Shown: one piece after another, positions 1-11,495 of the stretch
Numbering within the stretch: the stretch's first letter is position 1
Layout of the letters: each line of letters opens with the position of its first letter
Assembly: GCA_029204225.1 (NCBI GenBank)
Contig: CM055111.1
Location: forward strand, 46,376,255 to 46,440,254
Direction of reading: 5' to 3'
Origin: Diphasiastrum complanatum
Lineage: Eukaryota; Streptophyta; Lycopodiopsida; Lycopodiales; Lycopodiaceae
DNA: 64,000 nucleotides
Notes under the pieces: generated by a model
The model's database searches: none
The model's input: only the letters and a program-made list of their open reading frames with translations
Told to the model about the DNA's origin: nothing
Translations under genes and position numbers: made by a program

Positions 1-4
1 AAGC

Positions 5-1530
5 ATGAGGAGAAGTGAGGAGAGTGCACAGGATTATGTACTCAGAATCAAGTCTCTAAATAGGGAGTTGGCTTCCATTGGAGAGAAGATTCATGATGGA
101 GAGCTTGTACAAACTGTCCTTAATGGTCTAGGAGATGACTTTGCAAATTTGGTCCAAAGTTTTGCCATCCAAGACACTTTGCCAACTATAGAAAACTTCA
201 CAGTGTATTAGTGGCTGAAGAGTGTAGGATGCTCCATGCAAAATCTAGGATGAGTTCCTTGTCATTGCAGAATGGTGATGAGAAAGCCAATTTCTCATTC
301 AAGGGCAAAAAGAAGACCAATGGAAAGAAGAAACATCCAAAGGAGGCCAAAGAAGAGGATGATGCATCAAGCTCAAAGGACAAGTCAAAGCAAAAATGCT
401 TCTTTTGTGGAAGGAAGGGGCATCATGCATCTGAATGCTACAAGAGGCTAAGAGCACAAGTGGAGGAGGACAAACAAGGAAACCTTGCAAAGGAGGAGGA
501 GGAGGATGAAGTAGATGTATTCTTGATGGCATCTACATCCTCACCAACAAGCAATAGCAATTCAAGAGACAATTGGTGGATCGACAGTGGGGCTAGCTCC
601 CACATGTCTTGTGAAAAGGACTTTTTCTCAACCTTACACTCTTTCAATGATGCTAAAAATTTTGTCTTTACTGCAAATGATGAAGAGTGTAGGATAGATG
701 GTGTTGGCACCATCTCTTTGTATCTAGAATCCTCAAAATGCATGGATCTAGAAAATGTCCTTTATGTACCATCAATCACCAAGAATATGCTTAGTGTTGG
801 TCTACTTTTAGAAAGTGGTTTGGATGTCCACTTTAAGCATGGTGTTTGCTTCATCTTGAAGAATGATGTATGCATTGCAAAGAGATTTGAACATGGAAGA
901 TTGTTTAAGTTGGAAGCTAGTGTTGCTTTTGAAAGAATGAGCTTGGCAAAGGAAGAGATCACTCAAGAGGAGATCTTGGCAAAGTGTGTTCTTGCTTGCA
1001 TTGAGGAGGAGCATCAAAAGGAGAAAGATCTTGAGGATCAGCCTCAAAGCATGAGAGTTCCAAGGGAGTCCTCAATGACAATGGCCGAGTCATCAAATTG
1101 CATGCAAATTGTCCATTCAAGTGTGCATCTTGCAAGGGTGGTGAGCATTGGAGAGTCTACTATCTTTGAATACTTTTTGGAAAGTATTAGTAGACATGAG
1201 GTGACTTGTTTCTTACCTTTAAGATTCATGGTGTTTATTACTTTGTATGACAAGACAATGAAATGGGATGCTTTGAAATCTACATTTGTTGTTGATAAAG
1301 CAATTTCATTGGATAACTATTTTTGTAATAGTTTGAATAGAGTCATAAAAGATGAAACATCATTTGCTTTGGAAATCTTTGTGTCCACATGCTTTGAGCA
1401 TGATCATTCCAATGTAAGGACCAAAGATTATCCTATTTCAATGATAGGAATAATGGTAGTGTTTTGCTCTTCAAGGAATATGTCGCCTTCTAATCAAAGG
1501 AATGGCATTTGTCTTTTACATATCTGTTGA
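5..1530 (+). pseudogene. Ty1/copia gag-protease remnant
   Basis: This is the 5' part of a copia polyprotein that enters the window from the left. Gag-like sequence runs from base 5 and breaks at 209-211, where a stop and a one-base frame change occur; it continues in the other frame from 211. Nucleocapsid-type CCHC zinc knuckle: CFFCGRKGHHASEC (CX2CX4HX4C) at about 397-438. Retropepsin active site: WWIDSGASSHM at about 577-609, followed by the ENVLYVP/KNMLSVG protease end near 750-800. After about 930 the expected GAG-pre-integrase and integrase domains do not appear; the frame stays open into sequence I do not recognise. Frame break and missing pol make this non-autonomous. The retroelement call is firm; the identity of the tail (about 930-1530) is unknown. 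Confidence 0.85.
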
Positions 1531-2098
1531 ATCTCTAGATGATGAGTCTATTGAATCTTCAACTGTTCCATTGATTGAAGCATATGCAGTTGCTCCAATT
1601 GATGTAGATGATGCAGATACTGATATAGGGGTTGAAGCTGAAGTATCTATGGCTTCAGATTATCAAAAAACTCTCCCTCATTCTATAATCCTCTCTGATT
1701 CTCTTCCATTTGCATCTCCTGTTAATCAATTAACTCTACTCGATGTTCCCTTATATTTTATAAATAATGAAAGTTATATTTCATTCAATAATACAGAAGA
1801 TGTTTCGGATTTGAGAGAGGATGAAATCCTATCGATTTTTGCTCAAAATTTATCAGAATTTTTTGACATTGTTGATTACACATATGATGACCTTGAAAGT
1901 GAGATAGATTATGATAAAGATGACAATTGGAAATCTGGCAATGAGGCCTTGGAGGCCATGATTGAAAAACCTAAAGCCTATGGAAAAACTTTGCCTACAG
2001 AGGAGGAATTTTTGGAATTCCAAAAAAAATATCCCCCAAGGCCTAGATATATTCCCTCCGGAAATGTAGAGGCCATTGAAGGACATGAACGTCATTGA
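1502..2098 (+). CDS. Hypothetical acidic ORF downstream of copia remnant
   Basis: An open frame of 198 codons overlaps the end of the preceding ORF by 29 bases in another frame. The product is rich in Asp, Glu and Ser, without a zinc knuckle, DSGA or integrase motif, signal peptide or membrane segment. The last 40 residues contain a charged stretch ending in KKYPPRPRY. It may be the continuation of the unrecognised tail of the copia remnant after a frameshift, a captured gene fragment, or chance. I do not recognise a family. Confidence 0.25.
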   Translation: MAFVFYISVESLDDESIESSTVPLIEAYAVAPIDVDDADTDIGVEAEVSMASDYQKTLPHSIILSDSLPFASPVNQLTLLDVPLYFINNESYISFNNTEDVSDLREDEILSIFAQNLSEFFDIVDYTYDDLESEIDYDKDDNWKSGNEALEAMIEKPKAYGKTLPTEEEFLEFQKKYPPRPRYIPSGNVEAIEGHERH

Positions 2099-2199
2099 AT
2101 ACGATGATTATGATCTGGTACGTAGATATTATATTGGTATTGATATTGTTTAGTTTTCTATTTCGAACACTGTGTTGAAGTATTCACATGCATGCTTGC

Positions 2200-2724
2200 C
2201 ATTGCTTTCCTCAAAATTTGCCAAATTAATAATGGCATTCTCCAACTTGTCAAAGGATGGTTGCTCTCTCTTCTTTGAACAGACATCATTCTTTTAGATT
2301 TGCTTACACGTTTCACGATATTCTGATTAACTATCTTTGGAGGGCATACCAATGTCAACTCCATCCATGGCGATTTCATCCTCCGCATCTATTGTGCTTG
2401 GATGTGCATAGCATACTACGTGTGTACGATTGTGCATATATTCGCCCACGATGTCAAAAGTTTTACATTTGTTGGATCTGCCATTTCCTGATACTTTATT
2501 TGCTAGTTTGCCTTCTCTGTATTCACTGTAAATAGTCTTCACTTTTTTCTACAAGCCTCCACATCTTTGTTAAAGTCTAGACATATGGCCCACATTTGAA
2601 CGTATAGTTTGTGCCAAATGTCGATGCCCTGCTTTGGCGGTTTTGTGAATTCGTCCTGTATGTCACCACGTACATGAATTACATTTACCACCCAATGCTC
2701 TTTCCATCTTTTCCCCTTTGACAT
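2200..2724 (-). pseudogene. Myb/SANT-like (trihelix-type) DNA-binding protein remnant
   Basis: Read on the minus strand from 2724, the product starts MSKGKRWKEHWVV and continues with KPPKQGIDIW, FNKDVEACRKK, then after a one-base frame change near 2541 with TIYSEYREGK, SGNGRSNKC and FDIVGEYMHNR. The ordered pattern of Trp and basic residues, CRKKW-x-Y-x-YK, SGN and a C-terminal aromatic helix is that of Myb/SANT-like (trihelix) domains, often found in the second ORF of PIF/Harbinger transposons and related plant genes. At the frame break the conserved Trp codon after CRKK reads TGA. Further degraded coding-like sequence extends to about 2200. No Harbinger transposase is visible nearby. The domain call is by recollection of the family; function is not inferable. 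Confidence 0.5.
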
Positions 2725-2873
2725 GGCACGAGTTTGCTGGACATCCTGCCAAGCAATTGATTTTCCCTTCTTGGTTGGTTGGTTAATTTGATTTGCTGGC
2801 TCTGGCGGTCATGTAGAATGCATTCCATTGGAGGGTTTAGGAAAGGTTCATTTTGCAATGAGCCCACGAACAT

Positions 2874-3564
2874 GTAGTTTTTGAACTGTTGGGGTTTGTG
2901 TGGATGGGACGATATCTACTGTTGGCAAATCTGTGTAGTTTGAAATTTACAAACATATTAACCAGTGTGGTTAAATAATTAACTAGAGACAATGTGGTCG
3001 GGCAGATTCACACGTTTGGGACAGACACTATCCACCAATAGCATTTTCCCATCCTGCCCGACGACAAACTCAAAATTTTTAAAAGTTAATTTTTATAACT
3101 TTATTATTTCTATCTACGTTACGTAGATTTCAAATATATGCAATTTCATTGGGCCACATGGCGGATGAAACTAAGAAAAAAAATAAAAAGCATCTTTACA
3201 AAGGTTTTTTTTTTATTTTGAAACTAGTATAATGCTAACAAAAGAGACAACGCTGTTTGAGTTAGCCAAAATAATTTTAAGTGGCTGAGGACCAAACATA
3301 TCAAAGAGGTTTTATTTGCAATTAGCTTTAGCAGAACAGAATGTGGATTTATTCTTAATACTACGGACTGTCCTTTTTGCTGGACTAGAAGGGAGCTGAG
3401 AAGGCTATCGAAGCATTACAGCTTCATCCGGATCTAAGTCGATCTTTGATCATTATTAACATATGATAAGCTCAGGGTTACTTTTTCACTTATCTAATTA
3501 CCATAGGCTGCCTGTCTACTTTGAATTTGAAATTGGAAAGCTTTGAAGGTATTGCCTGATGCAC
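2874..3564. other. AT-rich intergenic sequence
   Basis: No coding signature, RNA gene or repeat was recognised between the Myb/SANT-like remnant and the Dof gene. The right part (about 3300-3564) lies downstream of the Dof stop codon and should include its 3' untranslated region, but I cannot place a polyadenylation site. Confidence 0.4.
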
Positions 3565-5157
3565 TTAACACTGGCTTGCTTCCATCCCGGAAAAAGTTTT
3601 AGCCGTATATTGTGTCCTGCCATGCCTTGAGCTGGCAAGTTCACATATTTCGGGGTCCCCTCTATAATTTGTATCTCTTGGATGCTTTCCCAAGCAAAAG
3701 TGAGAATTCGTAGCAACATGACCAGCAGATGCTAACATAGCTGCTCTTGCTGCTCCTCCCAACGCATTGTTGAAGCTCTCAATATGAAATGGAGATCCAG
3801 GCCCCGATCTTAGAGACCCACGTTCTGAGTTCATATCGGAGCCAATTGCAAAATTTACAGGTTTCGTTTTGTCACGACAAAGACATTCATCACAATCTGA
3901 AACAGCTTTGTGCATCTGCCCAAGTGAAAAATGATCTGAGATATCACATTTGCCAGCCAAGCTCAACTCCAATTCAGGTAATGCTTCGGGAAGCAGGCTT
4001 AACCCCGGTGAAGATATGGACCCGTCTATACTACAGGGCCTACCAAAAGAGTACAGAAGTGACTGCTGGGTAGCATCAGTTGCATTCTCTCTAGCTATCA
4101 CTCGATCCACATGAGCTGCATCAATCGTGTGAAAGCTGGGTTGTTTGCGCTTCCTCCGCCCTGCACCCATTGGTACACTTCGTAACATGCCTCCGGCTGT
4201 CCAGTACCTGTGGCATCGCTTGCAAAAATGGCGAGGTTGATTGACACTGTAGTTGTTGAAGTAGCAGAACTTCGTTTGCCGACTGTCACATCTTGGGCAT
4301 GGCAAAAAATCGTTTATCTTTTTCCGATCTTCATTCTCTGATACATCTCTTTTGAGATCATCCTCACTCTCTTTTTCAGCTGAGTGAAAGTGCTCATTTA
4401 TGGTGATTCTTCTCCGATGCCCTGTGGCAGTGGAGGAAGCGCTTTTCATTGAAGTTGCAGCTTCCCTCAGCGTTTCAGTAAAAGACAAAGTACTAGTGCT
4501 TGATGAGCTAGCTGCAATCTCATCAGAAGCAAATCCAAAGGCTCCATATTTCAGAGCTTGCTGCTGAAGTTCCATTGGAGGTTCCTCCTGAATCACACCC
4601 CGGAAGTATGAAAATCCTATTGCCACTTGATACATATTGCTATACATTTCACACGTATTGGACTCTAACTTGCTCCTGAAAGACATGTATCACCTCTTTC
4701 ACCTAACAAGTACTAAACTAATCTTGACAATGAGAATTGAAATATATTGCCTTCACACGTGTACTTCAATTTCTTATTCTTGTATGTCCTCATTTGTGCA
4801 AGGAATTGGAATCCAACTCCTCGCTTCGAGGAGAAAAAAGGACTTTCTTTCCAACTCAGCACTTGTTGGAGGACCAAACATATGCTTAATTGCTCAATTA
4901 TTTCAGAATAGTCTAACATTCTCTCTCTATCTCTGGCACATATGAGCTGAAAGTAAACAAACCTTTCCATTTCCTGATTTTGTGACGCAGCCGGATATCT
5001 GTACAGCGTGATGATCTGCGACCCCAGGAACAGGCAGAGCTGCATTTGAGCTGGGCCGCGGTGGTGGAACTGAGATCATCATTCCGAACAGCTTGATGCC
5101 ATAACCAGGAATGGGCACAGTCGCATCCATCTGAAGATGGATATCGTAGGTTGACAT
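3565..5157 (-). CDS. CDF-type Dof zinc-finger transcription factor (two exons)
   Basis: Proposed exon 1 is 5157-4963 (65 codons) and exon 2 is 4587-3565 including the stop, giving about 405 residues. The donor AAAG/GTTTGT and acceptor TTCAG/GAGG are both phase 0; an alternative acceptor at about 4683 gives a stop and was rejected. Exon 1 holds the CDF N-terminal signature (IKLFGMMI, residues about 21-28). The Dof finger (CX2CX21CX2C, CPRC..CKRC, then HRYWTAGG) lies at residues about 162-190, genome 4299-4213, followed by the basic GAGRRKRK tail that contacts DNA and acts as a nuclear signal. CDFs bind AAAG sites and repress CONSTANS-type and stress-related genes. The usual C-terminal CDF motifs (PKTLRIDDP.., SIW..LGI) are not visible, so this copy may be divergent or truncated. 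A second start is Met10. Confidence 0.85.
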
Positions 5158-7618
5158 CCTTGCTCCCGGAGGCCACTCAGTATCTTCAATTTGGCTTCAG
5201 CTTACTGATTGCCTAAGGCAGTTTACATAACCAGCTTCAAATAACCTACAAGAAGTTGTCTTGGAAAAAAACCAAAGACTCAAATCCCACAAAGAAACAA
5301 CCCACAATATCACAACACACCTGATCAATCTGCACCCTTAACAATTGTGTGATCTCTGAACTGCATACAAAGACAAAGACTATTTGGTCCCAAGGGGGAG
5401 TAAGAGAACACCTCATTGTGTGTGTGGTGGAGCCTTGGAGGGACTGCATCCACATGGGAGAATAATTGATTGTCCCCATGGATAGGAACATGAAATTGGG
5501 ACCTAGTTCACTACTCGGAAATTGTGGGCTTTGAGAGGGTGGGTAGAAGGGCCCTCTCAAGCCATTCTTCATCCGAGCAAGTTTCACATTTTTTTCACGA
5601 GGACATAACTTTTGGATGGATGGAGTCCATGTTTCTTGTCCAAGGGGACATGCTTTAAGGGCATTTACGCCATGTGACTATGACAAAGGACCCTATATCA
5701 CTTATTTTGATTTGACTTTTGGTTTCTACTAAATTTTCTCAATGCACTTTCTATAGACTTTGAATGATGTTGTCCAAAGCCAGGACTCCCACCCCGAGGC
5801 AGTTGTGGTTGTAGTTGAAATTTGAAAACTGTCGCACCCCCACTGTACTGTGGTTGGATAAGAAAGTCACTTTTTGCATCATTGGTCAAGATTCAAAACT
5901 AGATTGCACAAGAAAAATGGGACATCAAGCAAATTATGCTTCATAACCACTTGGTCATTCATTTTGGCGTTTTATATGTAGAGTTATTGAGTGGAGGTGA
6001 AAAAACACTTCAATCTTGTGGAAGATATAGCTCCCAATACAAATATTGGAAAAATTCAAGCTTTTATATAGAAAATTTTCAAAGACAACATAGATGCACT
6101 ATTATGTATACAAAGTTGAAAGTTTTTAAATCGCATCAAACATATACACAACAAGTCAATTTCGTTGATAAAAAACAATGATTTCGTACATTAATAAGTG
6201 TCATTTTGTGAATTTGGCATTTCCAATGATATCAAAAGTAGATTTGAATTTTTTCTTATGCTTGTGCTATGAATGTAGATACTGAGCCCATAGTCTTGTA
6301 ATGGATCTTCTCTTTTTATATTTTACGTACTTGGATAAGAGACATACCAATGTTCCATTTGCATTGAAGTCAAATGATATTGACAAAGACCACATTGCAA
6401 AAGTTATGGCTATGCCATTATGTAGTGTAAGCTTTAATCTTGTTCCATGTCAATGCTAGTTAGCTAGGATATCAAATCTATTGGCAACTAGTGTGCCCAA
6501 TCTTTACAAAGTCTTGATCTATTTTTCTCTATTAAGGATTTTCAATCTTTGATAATAAAAAGTAGGGCTAAGCATCTGTATAAAAAACATTAAATGAACT
6601 TTTAATTTTATATTTTTGTAGTCCCAACCTTTATATATAAGCTATAATAAGAGATCATTTGATCAATTCTCACAAATACATAGTATACATGTTTGATGCA
6701 AACTAATTAACCCCAACTATGGACCACATTACACCCAGCCACTAGCTCTTCTATTCAGACCTTTTTCAAATTTTTACAACTTCCATTTGTAGAATACTGA
6801 AATTTAAGTGTTTCAATTTTGTAGAAATGTTTAGGGCCTCTAAAAAAAATTAAAAAAAACTTATACTCAAAAACCTTAAAACTTAAAAGTCTAAAAAACA
6901 TTTTTCTCTCATAATTCCATTTGAAATGAGGGGCGACTTTGTGAGTACTTTTTGAAATAAAATAATACAAAAGATGTAATGTCAGGGGGCATAATTGCAC
7001 ATGTTGGCATCTCGTTGCATCAAAGGATGAGCGATGTCGTAGCCATTATTGCTACCCTCATATGGGACACCAACTTGTGGAGATGCATTGGGACGCCAAC
7101 TTGTGGAGATGCATTGCCTTTCCTTTTTGGTATTTTAAGTTTCAATTATGAAAAGTTTTGTTTTTATCTTAGGGGCCCCTCCTTTTTTCTCTTCCTAAGT
7201 TCAATATATCTTGTTCTTTTCTTCTCCATGTTGTCCCTCCCATTAACTTTTTTGTTTCTTTCTTAAAGGCCCCTTGTTTCTTCCTAATCTTAGCAAATAT
7301 ATATAGTTTTTCTCTCTAACTCCCCTCTCCCATTAAATTCCTTGCTTTATTGTATTTCAGAACTTTTTAGTCTATCTCCTCTCATATCCATTTTAAACAC
7401 ATTTCAAGTTGAAACTTGAAGGAGAAATTCTTTTCATTTTCTTTTTAAAGTTTTCAAATTTTTATTTATCATGAAATTAAAAGAATTAAAGGTAAAGGAT
7501 GGCCAAATTTATTTTCTAAAATTCAATTTTGGGCTCACTAAATGCAATTTAATTTCTATGTCCCTAATTGACTAGAGCTATATGCTAGAGTTGATTAGGA
7601 GTAATTAGCATGAGGTTG
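5158..7618. other. Dof upstream region and AT-rich spacer
   Basis: The first few hundred bases should carry the promoter and 5' leader of the minus-strand Dof gene, but no TATA box or element could be assigned confidently. Open frames within 5246-5889 are short and show no family signature. From about 5900 to 7618 the sequence is AT-rich with scattered homopolymers and short ORFs that look like chance. A 20-22-bp phrase about a gene-less tandem (CCAACTTGTGGAGATGCATT) occurs twice at about 7070-7113. Nothing else was recognised. Confidence 0.4.
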
Positions 7619-8400
7619 TGTTGGGGGTATTCCCGTGTAAATAAATAAATTAGCCGAAAGTAGTAGAAATAAGTTGTGAGGGCCGTGGCATCCTGCGAGC
7701 GTAAGCCCATAGCCCAATGAGCACTTGTAAATAAATCATTTTTGAATAAACTTGACTTTGGGCCATGTAAATAAAATAATATTAAAAGGCCAAAGTTTAT
7801 GTTAAATTTAAGTTCCTAAGTTTCGTGATTAGTCAAAAGTCAAATGGTAGTAGGTGGGGTGTGCTTCTTTGTGCATCATATGTGCACCATAGATTAGTTT
7901 GTGTTTCCGTTGAAGGGTGTGGATCTCAATCCCACCTTCTTGCAAGTAGCCAATAGGAAGCAAGGGACAAGGGCCACCCCGAAGATAAAAAGACACCTAT
8001 TGTACACCATTTTACATGCTTATTGAGAGGAGGAGACTCTACCAAATTGGAGAGCCAAAGCATCCTCATGCGCTAATCACTCTTGCTTGTGCTTTTGTTG
8101 TGTTAGCTTTTGCTTTCATTTCCATTGTTATTGTTTTAACTAGTTATGGCTTTTCCATTATCATGCACATTGAGCACATGAGCTAGCCTCCATCTCCCCT
8201 CTTTCTCTTTCCCCCTTCACCTACTATCTTGATGATTACTTGTGGTTAATGTTAGTAAAAGTAGAGTTAAAGTGGGGTAGTGTTAAAGTAGAGTTACGAA
8301 AGCATCTAAACTAGAAACTAAACATAGTTAGGAACCTATCTTTGTGTTCTAACCCTTCTTGATAGGCGAAGGGCTGCTCACCATCGAATCTACACCTACA
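7619..8400 (+). mobile_element. Orphan LTR of a gypsy-type retrotransposon
   Basis: The segment begins TGTTGGGGG and ends ..CACCTACA, the TG..CA ends of an LTR, immediately before a primer-binding-site-like sequence. It holds a TATA-like ATAAAAAG near 7986 at the position expected for an LTR promoter. No second copy was found in the window and no gag follows, so this is a truncated element or a solo end with a short leader. The right boundary is well supported by the primer site; the left boundary is by eye. Confidence 0.5.
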
Positions 8401-8401
8401 G

Positions 8402-8420
8402 TGGCGCCGATGCCGGGGAT
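8402..8420 (+). other. Primer-binding site (Asp-tRNA type)
   Basis: TGGCGCCGATGCCGGGGAT closely resembles the TGGCGCCGTTGCCGGGG-type primer site of plant gypsy elements (for example the Athila group) that is complementary to the 3' end of tRNA-Asp. It lies one base after the CA end of the upstream LTR, which is the expected geometry. Confidence 0.6.
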
Positions 8421-8847
8421 AGGCTATCCCTAACTAGTTCTAGTTGTCTTTTTAGTTGATTTAGCTTTTTTAGTGTGTTTAGGTGGATTTGGGGGTAGAT
8501 TAGACTTGTTTTGCATGTTTTCTTGTGATTGGACTGTTCTAAGCTAGCGGAGGAGGTGTGGAGTGGTAGTGGAGATCTAAAGCAGCCTCTAAGGGCTTGA
8601 TAACCCATCACAAACATCAAAAAATATCAAAAAACATTCAAATCTATTTTTGGAGAGAAAAAGTGGCCAAAAACCACTTCAGACCTTATTTCTGAAAAAG
8701 TAGTAAGAACTAACCTTCGCATGACTGGCAGCAACTCCAGGGCATAGTCTGAAACCTGCATAGAAGCCTACGAGAGTTACTTTCCAATAGATTTTGAAAA
8801 AAAACAGAAAAAAAAAAAAATTCAAAAATCCCCAATTTTCCACAAGG

Positions 8848-8931
8848 ATCAAGTGCTTAAGGAGTGACAATGGTGGAGAGTACATATCTACCAAGTTCAA
8901 GGCTTTTTGTGATGAGCATGGGATCAAGAGG
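8848..8931 (+). pseudogene. Isolated copia integrase core fragment
   Basis: Twenty-eight codons read LRSDNGGEY..KAFCDEHGI, the second catalytic Asp region of the copia integrase DD35E core. The frame is flanked by unrelated A-rich sequence on the left and ordinary spacer on the right, so only about 84 bases of integrase are present. It probably arrived as filler DNA or by recombination into the gypsy leader. Confidence 0.6.
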
Positions 8932-8939
8932 ATAGACAG

Positions 8940-9660
8940 CCAAAGAAAGGGTTGTAAAAAGCACCTCCAAAAGAGCTGAAACTTTCTAGCACCTTTCAAT
9001 ACTTTTCAGCACTTGATATGGGTAACTTTTAGATGCACATATCTATCTCTACATAATTCCAAATTGAAAAAAATTTGAGAGACATGTTTCTGTGGTCATA
9101 TAATTTTTTTTTTAAAGTAGACAAACCAAAAAAATATTGTTAAAATCATGTTATTATACACTCATATATGATATTTCCATTCTTAGTGATTTTTATCAAC
9201 ACTTAGGATAACTTTGAATGCACGTATCTATCTCTATAGATCTCCACATTCAAGTTGTTTTATTAGGCATGTTTCTATAATCATATAGGATTTTAAAGAG
9301 TAGACATGCTAAAGATTGAATGTGAAATTCACAACAATGTAGTCCCATATATGAAAATATCGAAGTTTCATCAGTACCCCCACATGTTTAACACATCATA
9401 TCTTACATATAAGTTACTCAAAATGAAGGTCTCAAATTTTTTAATCGATAAATGTATATATGGAGAACACATATGTGAAAGAGTTTAATGTGATTCATCA
9501 TAGTTTATGAGAATGCACACTTTTGTGTGCATTTTGTGATGACTCTAGTGTTAAAGTTATTCCTCACTAATTTTCTTGTGATCATTCTAGTGTAAAGTTA
9601 TTTATTTTCTTGAAGGACTGTTATCATGTGAAGTACTACTTATAGGCATAAAGCTTGGAA
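8940..9660. other. AT-rich spacer with a weak internal repetition
   Basis: No gene was recognised. Two blocks (about 9020-9180 and 9200-9310) share phrases such as ATGCAC(A/G)TATCTATCTCTA followed by a TT(T)TAAAG(A)GTAGACA stretch, suggesting an old direct duplication of about 190 bases period. Confidence 0.3.
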
Positions 9661-9673
9661 TTTTTGGATAGAT

Positions 9674-11495
9674 TCATGAGTCTTTTGTGTTTTCAATTTT
9701 TTGGCCTCTTTCATCTTTTAGTCCAGGGAATGTGGACTCATCGAACTTCACATCTCTACTTGAAACAACCTTTTTCGTGGTTGGGTTGTAGAGTCTGTAC
9801 ACTTGTATTCCGTTCGAGTACCCGACCATGATCGTTTGCTCTGATTTATCCTCGAGCTTGCTTCTCTTTTCTTTTGGAATGTGCTTGTATGCTGTACATC
9901 CAAACACATGTATGTATGATGGATCAGGCTTTCTACCTGTCCACATTTCGTACGGTGTCTTATCTTCCAACACTGTCGTTGTTGATCTGTTTTGCAGGTG
10001 TATAGCTGCAGCTATTACCTCAGCCCAGAATTGACTTGGCAGTTGAACCTGTGTCATCATGCATCTGGCTCCTTCAACTAGCGTCATGTTTCTTCTTTCC
10101 GCGACACCATTATATTCTAGTGTGTACGCAGGAGTGAACTGATGCTTGATCTCTTGTTCTTGGCAGAATTTGAAAATTCTTTGCTCTTGTACTCACCTCC
10201 ATTATCAGATCTGATGAACTGTATCTTCTTTGAGGTGTGTCGCTCTGCACATGCCATGAACTTCATGAAGGAATCAAACACTTCAGATTTCTTCTTTAGG
10301 TAGTAGATCGTAGTCATCCGACTATAGTCATCTATGAACGTCAGGAAATACCTCGATCTTGAGAGCGAATCCATTTTCATCGGTCCACAGACATTTGAGT
10401 GGACAAGCTCAAGAACTTCTTTGGCTCTTCTTCCCTAATGTGTAAATGGATTTCGATGTTGTTTGCCTTTTTGACAGACTTTGTAGAACTCAGTATCGGG
10501 TCTTGATAATTTTAGACCTGTGACTATGTCTTTCTTACACATGTCATACAGACTCCTCATGTTCAGATGATACATTCTCTTGTGCCAAAGCTAATTTTCA
10601 TTCTCTGATGCATTTAATATGCTATCAGAGTTGCTGATTATCTTGGCTTGGTAAAGATTTCCTTCTCTGCATCCAACCATCAGCAATTTGTTTGTAGTTT
10701 TCTCAATCATGCGGCATGTATTGCCTCAAATTCCAAGATCTGCCATCTTGGAGACTGATAGCAGATCTTTTCTCAATGAAGGCACGTAGAGCGCTCCTGG
10801 CAGCTTTGCTTGACCTGATAGTGTTCGCAGATGTAGAGTCCCGATACCTTTGACATCGTGTCTACTCCCATCACCTAGAATCACTACTCTGTTATTTTCG
10901 AGTTCTCTGAAGTCGATCAAGATTTTTTTGCTACAGGTGATGTGTGATGTTGCTCCTGAATCAATGACTACATCATAGTCTTGTTCAGTGTAGCTCGTTG
11001 AAGCTTTATTGAGTATTGTGAAGGCTTCATCACCTCTGTTTGCATCTTTGGATGACTCTGCAACATTTGCTTTCTCAGCCTTGTTCTTTCTTTTTGGGTT
11101 GAATCTGCAATCGTATGCAGAGTGCCCCTTCTTCTTGCAGTGCATGCAAGGTATTGTTGGATTGAACCAACGTTTGTTGGCTGTATGGCCTAGTTTGTGG
11201 CAGTGATCACATGATGAAGATTTTTCATTCGAGGACTTTGTCTTGTCGAATCTGGGTTTGTTCTTGTTTTTCTTCCTTCCTTTTACTGCTTCTTTCTCCT
11301 TCATCCCTCATCAGTCTCTCATCAACGACAAGACTGATTGCTTTGTCGAATGTCATATATGATAAACTCAGTATGAGTATTCTCAACGGCTGATAGGACG
11401 TAGGTAGAGACTTCATGAAGTACATCAACTGTTGTGGTGTTCGGACTTGGTGCTCGTATCCTGATGCAGCAAGTTGAGCGAAGATCGTTCTGATC
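9674..11495 (-). pseudogene. Ty1/copia element B: gag end, protease, integrase
   Basis: Read on the minus strand: the gag tail (FMKSLPTSYQPL, about 11.4 kb), two zinc-knuckle-like CX2CX4H segments (CDHCHKLGHTANKRW, lacking its last Cys, and CMHCKKKGHSAYDC, about 11.2-11.1 kb), protease (VIDSGATSHITC, near 10.97 kb), a frame-broken GAG-pre-integrase (10.7-10.4 kb), integrase core (FLTFIDDYSRMTTIYYLKKKSE..IRSDNGGEY, 10.35-10.18 kb) and integrase C-terminal part (LEDKTPYEMWTGRKP..FGCTAYKHIPK, 10.0-9.8 kb). It stops near 9674 before reverse transcriptase. Frameshifts at about 11.25, 10.7 and 10.1 kb disable it. Its 5' end is fused to element A. Confidence 0.85.

Noticed and set aside
4587-4686. 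Start of the Dof protein at the Met of MSFRSK (4686) without an upstream exon
   Set aside because: The N-terminal CDF motif sits in a separate exon at 4963-5157, and the phase-0 junction to 4587 joins both; the 33 residues upstream of 4587 are then intronic.
4637-4945. Plus-strand 102-codon frame
   Set aside because: It lies antisense within the Dof intron and exon 2 start and has no family signature.
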